A stretch of 39,281 nucleotides of DNA, taken from contig NZ_CAMFKO010000037.1 in assembly GCF_945957265.1 (NCBI RefSeq), positions 1-39,281 of the forward strand, read 5' to 3'. The notes under the pieces were generated by a model. That model saw only the letters and a program-made list of their open reading frames with translations. It did no database searches and was not told the origin of the DNA. How positions within the stretch are numbered: the stretch's first letter is position 1; each line of letters opens with the position of its first letter. The DNA comes from an uncultured Dechloromonas sp. (GTDB lineage Bacteria; Pseudomonadota; Gammaproteobacteria; Burkholderiales; Rhodocyclaceae). Below, piece by piece: positions 36,487 to 39,281 of the stretch. Made by a program: the position numbers and the translations under genes.

Positions 36487-37440
36487 GTGCGCATCGTCCA
36501 ACTCGAGGGCGACTTCGTCGTTCCTGGCATGCGCCGTCCGGCCTTTGCCCACGACTGGGTCGAGTACGGCCAGACCCGCCCGGACGAGGTGGTCGAGCGC
36601 CTGGCCGGGGCTGCCATCGCCCTCATCAACAAGGTGAGGCTCGATGCCGCGACGCTCGACCGGCTGCCCGACCTGAAAATGATCGCCGTCGCGGCGACCG
36701 GCACCAACTGCGTCGATCTCGCGGCGTGCAAGGCGCGCGGCATCGTCGTCTCCAACATTCGCGGCTATGCCGTGCATACCGTGCCCGAGCACGTCATGTC
36801 GCTGCTCCTGGCGCTGACGCGCAACCTCGTGGCCTGGCGGGAAACGGTGATCGCCGGCGGCTGGCAGAAGTCGGGCCAGTGGTGCCTGTTCGACCATCCG
36901 ATCCGCGACCTGCACGGCGCCACGCTCGGCCTGATCGGCGGCGGCACGCTCGGCAACGGTGTTGCGCGCCTGGCCGAGGCTTTCGGGATGCGCGTGCTGC
37001 GCGCGGAGCGCAAGGGGGCGACCACCGTGCGCGCCGGCTATACGGCCTTCGACGATGTGCTGGCGCAGGCCGACGCGATCAGTCTGCATTGCCCGCTGAC
37101 GCCCGAAACGCAAGGACTGATCGGCGAAACCGAGCTGCGGGCCATGCGCGCTTCGGCGCTGCTCATCAACACGGCGCGCGGCGGCATCGTCGACGAAGCG
37201 GCGCTGGTACGGGCATTGCGGGAGGGCTGGATAGGCGGCGCCGGCTTCGACGTGCTCACTGCCGAGCCGCCGGCCGCCGATCATCCGCTGCTCGATCCGG
37301 CGCTGCTGGCGCTGCCGAACTTCCTGCTGACGCCGCATGTCGCGTGGTCCAGCCGGCCGGCCATGCAGACCCTGGCCGATCAGCTGGTCGACAACATCGA
37401 AGCCTTCGCGGCGGGTACGCCAAGGAACCGGGTGGCATGA
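36487..37440 (+). CDS. D-isomer-specific 2-hydroxyacid dehydrogenase, glycerate dehydrogenase/hydroxypyruvate reductase-like
   Basis: Encodes 317 residues from a GTG located 2 bases after the preceding stop. The NAD-binding motif GGGTLG is at 151-156. Catalytic R231 (in INTARGG), E260 (in VLTAEPP) and H284 (in LTPHVAW) are present. VIAGGWQKSGQW and the C-terminus DQLVDNIEAF are typical of HprA-type glycerate dehydrogenases, but D-lactate or other 2-hydroxyacids are possible. Its position inside the lut operon suggests that it interconverts a 2-oxoacid and a D-hydroxyacid, while LutABC handles the L-isomer; this is inference. Its stop overlaps lutC in ATGA. Confidence 0.85.
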   Translation: MRIVQLEGDFVVPGMRRPAFAHDWVEYGQTRPDEVVERLAGAAIALINKVRLDAATLDRLPDLKMIAVAATGTNCVDLAACKARGIVVSNIRGYAVHTVPEHVMSLLLALTRNLVAWRETVIAGGWQKSGQWCLFDHPIRDLHGATLGLIGGGTLGNGVARLAEAFGMRVLRAERKGATTVRAGYTAFDDVLAQADAISLHCPLTPETQGLIGETELRAMRASALLINTARGGIVDEAALVRALREGWIGGAGFDVLTAEPPAADHPLLDPALLALPNFLLTPHVAWSSRPAMQTLADQLVDNIEAFAAGTPRNRVA

Positions 37441-38087
37441 CGGCCAGGGACGAGATTCTCGGACGCGTCCGGCAGGGCGTCGGCAAGGACGGTTTCGCAC
37501 AGCGCAAGGCTGCCGCGCAGGCGCTGCTGGCGGCGCGGGAACGCGGGCCGCAGCCGGTCCTGGCGGGCGATCTGGCCAAACGTTTTCGGGCCAAGGCGGA
37601 AAGCCTGTCGAGCACTGTCGATACGGTGCCCGATCGCCGGGCGGCGCCGGCAGCGGTGGCGCGTTATATCGCCGCGCAGAATCTGCGCCCGGAAATCGTC
37701 ATGACGCCGGATGTGGCCGACCTGGCGTGGGGGGGCAACGGCCTGCAGGGCGTCGCACGGGCGGCGGTCGATGCCGACCGGATCGGCGTCACCGCCTGTT
37801 TTTGCGCGGTGGCCGAAACCGGGACGCTGATGCTGCTTTCCGCGCCGGATTCGCCGGCTACCGTCAGCCTGCTGCCGGAAACCCACATCGCGCTGGTCGA
37901 TACGTCGCGTATCGTCGCCACGATGGAAGACGCCTTCGCCCTGCTGCGCGCCGAGCGGGGCGAGATTCCGCGCGCCATCAACTTCGTTTCCGGCCCGTCG
38001 CGGACCGGGGACATCGAACAAACCATCGTCCTCGGCGCCCACGGGCCTTGCCGCGTACATCTGATCCTGATCGGAACCCCGTCATGA
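37437..38087 (+). CDS. lutC: LutC: LUD-domain subunit of L-lactate utilisation complex
   Basis: Encodes 216 residues. The LUD domain is recognisable by IGVTACFCAVAETGTLML (about 115-132), LLPETHIALVD and the C-terminal FVSGPSRTGDIEQTIVLGAHGP, which is highly characteristic of LutC/YkgG. It is the third component of the lactate oxidation complex. In most genomes lutC follows lutB directly; here two other genes are inserted between them without breaking the overlapping gene spacing. Overlaps of four bases with both neighbours. Confidence 0.94.
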   Translation: MTARDEILGRVRQGVGKDGFAQRKAAAQALLAARERGPQPVLAGDLAKRFRAKAESLSSTVDTVPDRRAAPAAVARYIAAQNLRPEIVMTPDVADLAWGGNGLQGVARAAVDADRIGVTACFCAVAETGTLMLLSAPDSPATVSLLPETHIALVDTSRIVATMEDAFALLRAERGEIPRAINFVSGPSRTGDIEQTIVLGAHGPCRVHLILIGTPS

Positions 38088-38299
38088 CCATCCGCTTTGC
38101 CGTGCGCGGCGAATTCATCCAGCTCGATCAACTGCTCAAGGCCACCGGCCTGTGCGAGTCCGGCGGCGCCGCCCATGCGGCCATCGCCGAAGGGCGGGTC
38201 AGGGTCGACGGCGCGGTCGACACCCGCAAGCGGGCCAAGCTGCGGCCGGGTCAGGCGGTGCTGTTCGGCGGCGAAACGGTGGAACTCGTTGCCGAGTAG
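38084..38299 (+). CDS. Small S4-domain RNA-binding protein (YbcJ-like)
   Basis: Encodes 71 residues that are almost entirely one S4 domain: FIQLDQLLKATGLCESGGAAHAAIAEGRVRVDG then RKRAKLRPGQAV. YbcJ-type proteins are small RNA-binding proteins suspected to act on the ribosome or rRNA. It overlaps lutC by four bases and so is carried by the lut message, although its function is probably unrelated. It converges with the acyltransferase gene, with only 3 bases between the stops. Confidence 0.9.
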   Translation: MTIRFAVRGEFIQLDQLLKATGLCESGGAAHAAIAEGRVRVDGAVDTRKRAKLRPGQAVLFGGETVELVAE

Positions 38300-38302
38300 G
38301 CC

Positions 38303-38860
38303 TTAGTCCAGCCAGCAGACTGGCGAAGCAAGCTCGGGATGTTTGCCCGAGCGGCCGGCGTAGTGCCCGGCCAGCGTGGCGATGTCGGCGGCCGGGTCGC
38401 CGCAGAGGGTGACGTAGGCGAGGATGCCGGCCTCGCGCCGGGCGTAGTCGACGCAGCCGAGGGCGACCGGAACCCCGGCGCTCAGCGCGATCCGGTAGAA
38501 GCCGCTCTTCCAGCCATCGGTCCGGCGGCGGGTGCCTTCCGGCGCCATGATGAGCACGCAATGCGCATCGCTGGCAAAGCGTTCGGCCATCTGTTCGACA
38601 AAGCCGGTGCGCTGTCGGCGGTTGACCGGAATCCCGCCCAGTTTTTTCAGGATGCCGCCCAAGGGCCAGCGGAACAGGCTGTCCTTGGCCGCCCAGTTGG
38701 CGCGCAGCCCGAGGCCGAGGCCGGTGAGCAGGGCATACAGCGCATCCCAGTTGGAGGTGTGCGGGTAGGCGACGATGAGCATCCTGGTCGGGCGGTCCGC
38801 CGGTTCGACGAGACGCCAGCCGAGCGCTTTCAGAATCAGGCGAGCCAGTGCTTGCAGCAT
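38303..38860 (-). CDS. PlsC-like 1-acyl-glycerol-3-phosphate acyltransferase family protein
   Basis: Encodes 185 residues. The acyltransferase motif H34-x4-D39 (in PHTSNWD) and the substrate-binding motif PEGTRRR (107-113) are present, with KLGGIPVNRR between them. This short form belongs to a group of PlsC-related acyltransferases of poorly known substrate; it lacks an N-terminal membrane segment of usual length but begins with a hydrophobic helix (LQALARLILKALGW). It lies 9 bases downstream of a small gene on the same strand, with which it probably forms an operon. Confidence 0.87.
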   Translation of the reverse strand: MLQALARLILKALGWRLVEPADRPTRMLIVAYPHTSNWDALYALLTGLGLGLRANWAAKDSLFRWPLGGILKKLGGIPVNRRQRTGFVEQMAERFASDAHCVLIMAPEGTRRRTDGWKSGFYRIALSAGVPVALGCVDYARREAGILAYVTLCGDPAADIATLAGHYAGRSGKHPELASPVCWLD

Positions 38861-38869
38861 GGAAAGGCT

Positions 38870-39106
38870 TCAGCCGCGGGCTTTGCCGAGGATGTCGGCG
38901 GCGATGTCGTGGCTCTCGGCGGAGGGCGGCGCGGCGCCTTCCTTGGCGCCGAAATAGTTGAGCCATTCGGCTTCCGTCATGTCGGTCTCCTCGACCGACG
39001 GAATGCGCCGCTCGGTGGTCCGCCGCCGCTCCTTCCAGCCGCTGGGCGGTCCGCAGTCGTCGTCGCGACGGTCTTGCGCGGCGCGTGCCTTGTGTTCCTT
39101 TTCCAT
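38870..39106 (-). CDS. Small hydrophilic protein of unknown function
   Basis: Encodes 78 residues, highly charged and without membrane segments. The N-terminal half is rich in Arg, Lys, Asp and Glu (MEKEHKARAAQDRRDD, GWKERRRTTERR) and probably disordered. The second half contains a more structured-looking stretch, EAEWLNYFGAKEGAAPP. I do not recognise the family. It is followed after 9 bases by the acyltransferase gene on the same strand, which supports that it is real; no strong ribosome-binding site was found. Confidence 0.55.
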   Translation of the reverse strand: MEKEHKARAAQDRRDDDCGPPSGWKERRRTTERRIPSVEETDMTEAEWLNYFGAKEGAAPPSAESHDIAADILGKARG

Positions 39107-39190
39107 GCCCGAATGCCCCGATTTTTCTTTTCTGCAGCCGCTATTGTAGGAGAGCTTGTATGCCTTTCGTCGTGTTCCTTTTAACGCTCG

Positions 39191-39281
39191 TCAGCACATC
39201 TTGACCACGATGTCGTGCAGGGTGTTGGCGCAGTTGGCCATGCGGTCGGCGGCGTTGGAGAGGTGGCGGTAGATTTCACGG
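39191..39281 (-). CDS. DUF47/PhoU-like phosphate transport accessory protein (partial, C-terminus only)
   Basis: Only the last 29 residues and the stop are in the window. The translation ends REIYRHLSNAADRMANCANTLHDIVVKMC, which fits the conserved C-terminus of DUF47 (PhoU-related) proteins usually encoded beside a Pit-type phosphate transporter. The rest of the gene lies beyond the right edge. With so little sequence the call rests on the NAADRMANCANTLHDIV motif. Confidence 0.7.
   Translation of the reverse strand, partial: REIYRHLSNAADRMANCANTLHDIVVKMC

Noticed and set aside
35786..36487. Frameshifted full-length aldehyde dehydrogenase
   Set aside because: There is no room for a catalytic half: the hydroxyacid dehydrogenase starts 2 bases after the stop and no remnant is seen in other frames.

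Overview
This is a GC-rich bacterial chromosomal window whose gene content points to a betaproteobacterium, most likely Rhodocyclales (Azoarcus/Thauera/Azospira/Dechloromonas-like). The reasons are a paa cluster with a stand-alone PaaN-type aldehyde dehydrogenase instead of the fused PaaZ, a Liv-type ABC transporter tied to the paa genes, a PP0621-pilS-pilR-ampD string, and GTP-type pckG next to maeB. The genus is inference. No mobile element, CRISPR array, tRNA or rRNA was seen.

Region 1 (1-4422, minus strand) holds the start of a livG-type ATPase gene, livM and livH, then an unassigned two-gene oxygenase module: an N-terminal 2Fe-2S/FAD/NAD reductase and a ferritin-like diiron protein. Region 2 (4423-4797) is an AT-rich divergent promoter region. 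Region 3 (4798-18741, plus strand) is the phenylacetate catabolon: paaN, paaG, paaH, paaI, paaK, paaJ, a Liv-type binding protein, paaABCDE, a terminator, paaF and a LiuC-like crotonase. Phenylacetate is activated by PaaK, epoxidised by PaaABCE and isomerised to oxepin-CoA by PaaG. The ring is then opened, oxidised by PaaN and beta-oxidised by PaaF/H/J to acetyl-CoA and succinyl-CoA. PaaI and PaaY are rescue thioesterases.

Region 4 (18742-21736) has a small His-rich exported protein, an IclR regulator, paaY and paaX. Region 5 (21737-27046) carries a PP0621-family protein, PilS/PilR, AmpD and an aminotransferase. Region 6 (27063-31480) is the divergent pckG/maeB pair, which would use the C4 acids and acetyl-CoA from ring cleavage for gluconeogenesis and pyruvate supply. 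Region 7 (31583-39281) has pbpG, an IclR regulator divergent from lutA-lutB-(pruned aldehyde dehydrogenase)-hprA-like-lutC-S4 protein, then an acyltransferase, a small hydrophilic protein and the end of a DUF47/PhoU-like gene.

The most interesting observation is an inverted repeat GATAC-N27/28-GTATC found three times: over the predicted promoter of the unknown diiron oxygenase pair, over the predicted paaN promoter, and upstream of paaX. As I recall it, the E. coli PaaX operator has the same layout (TGATTC-N27-GAATCA). The repeat therefore predicts that the uncharacterised diiron oxygenase/reductase pair belongs to the PaaX regulon and acts in aromatic-acid metabolism. A second oddity is a 232-residue protein in the lut operon that corresponds only to the cofactor-binding part of an aldehyde dehydrogenase.
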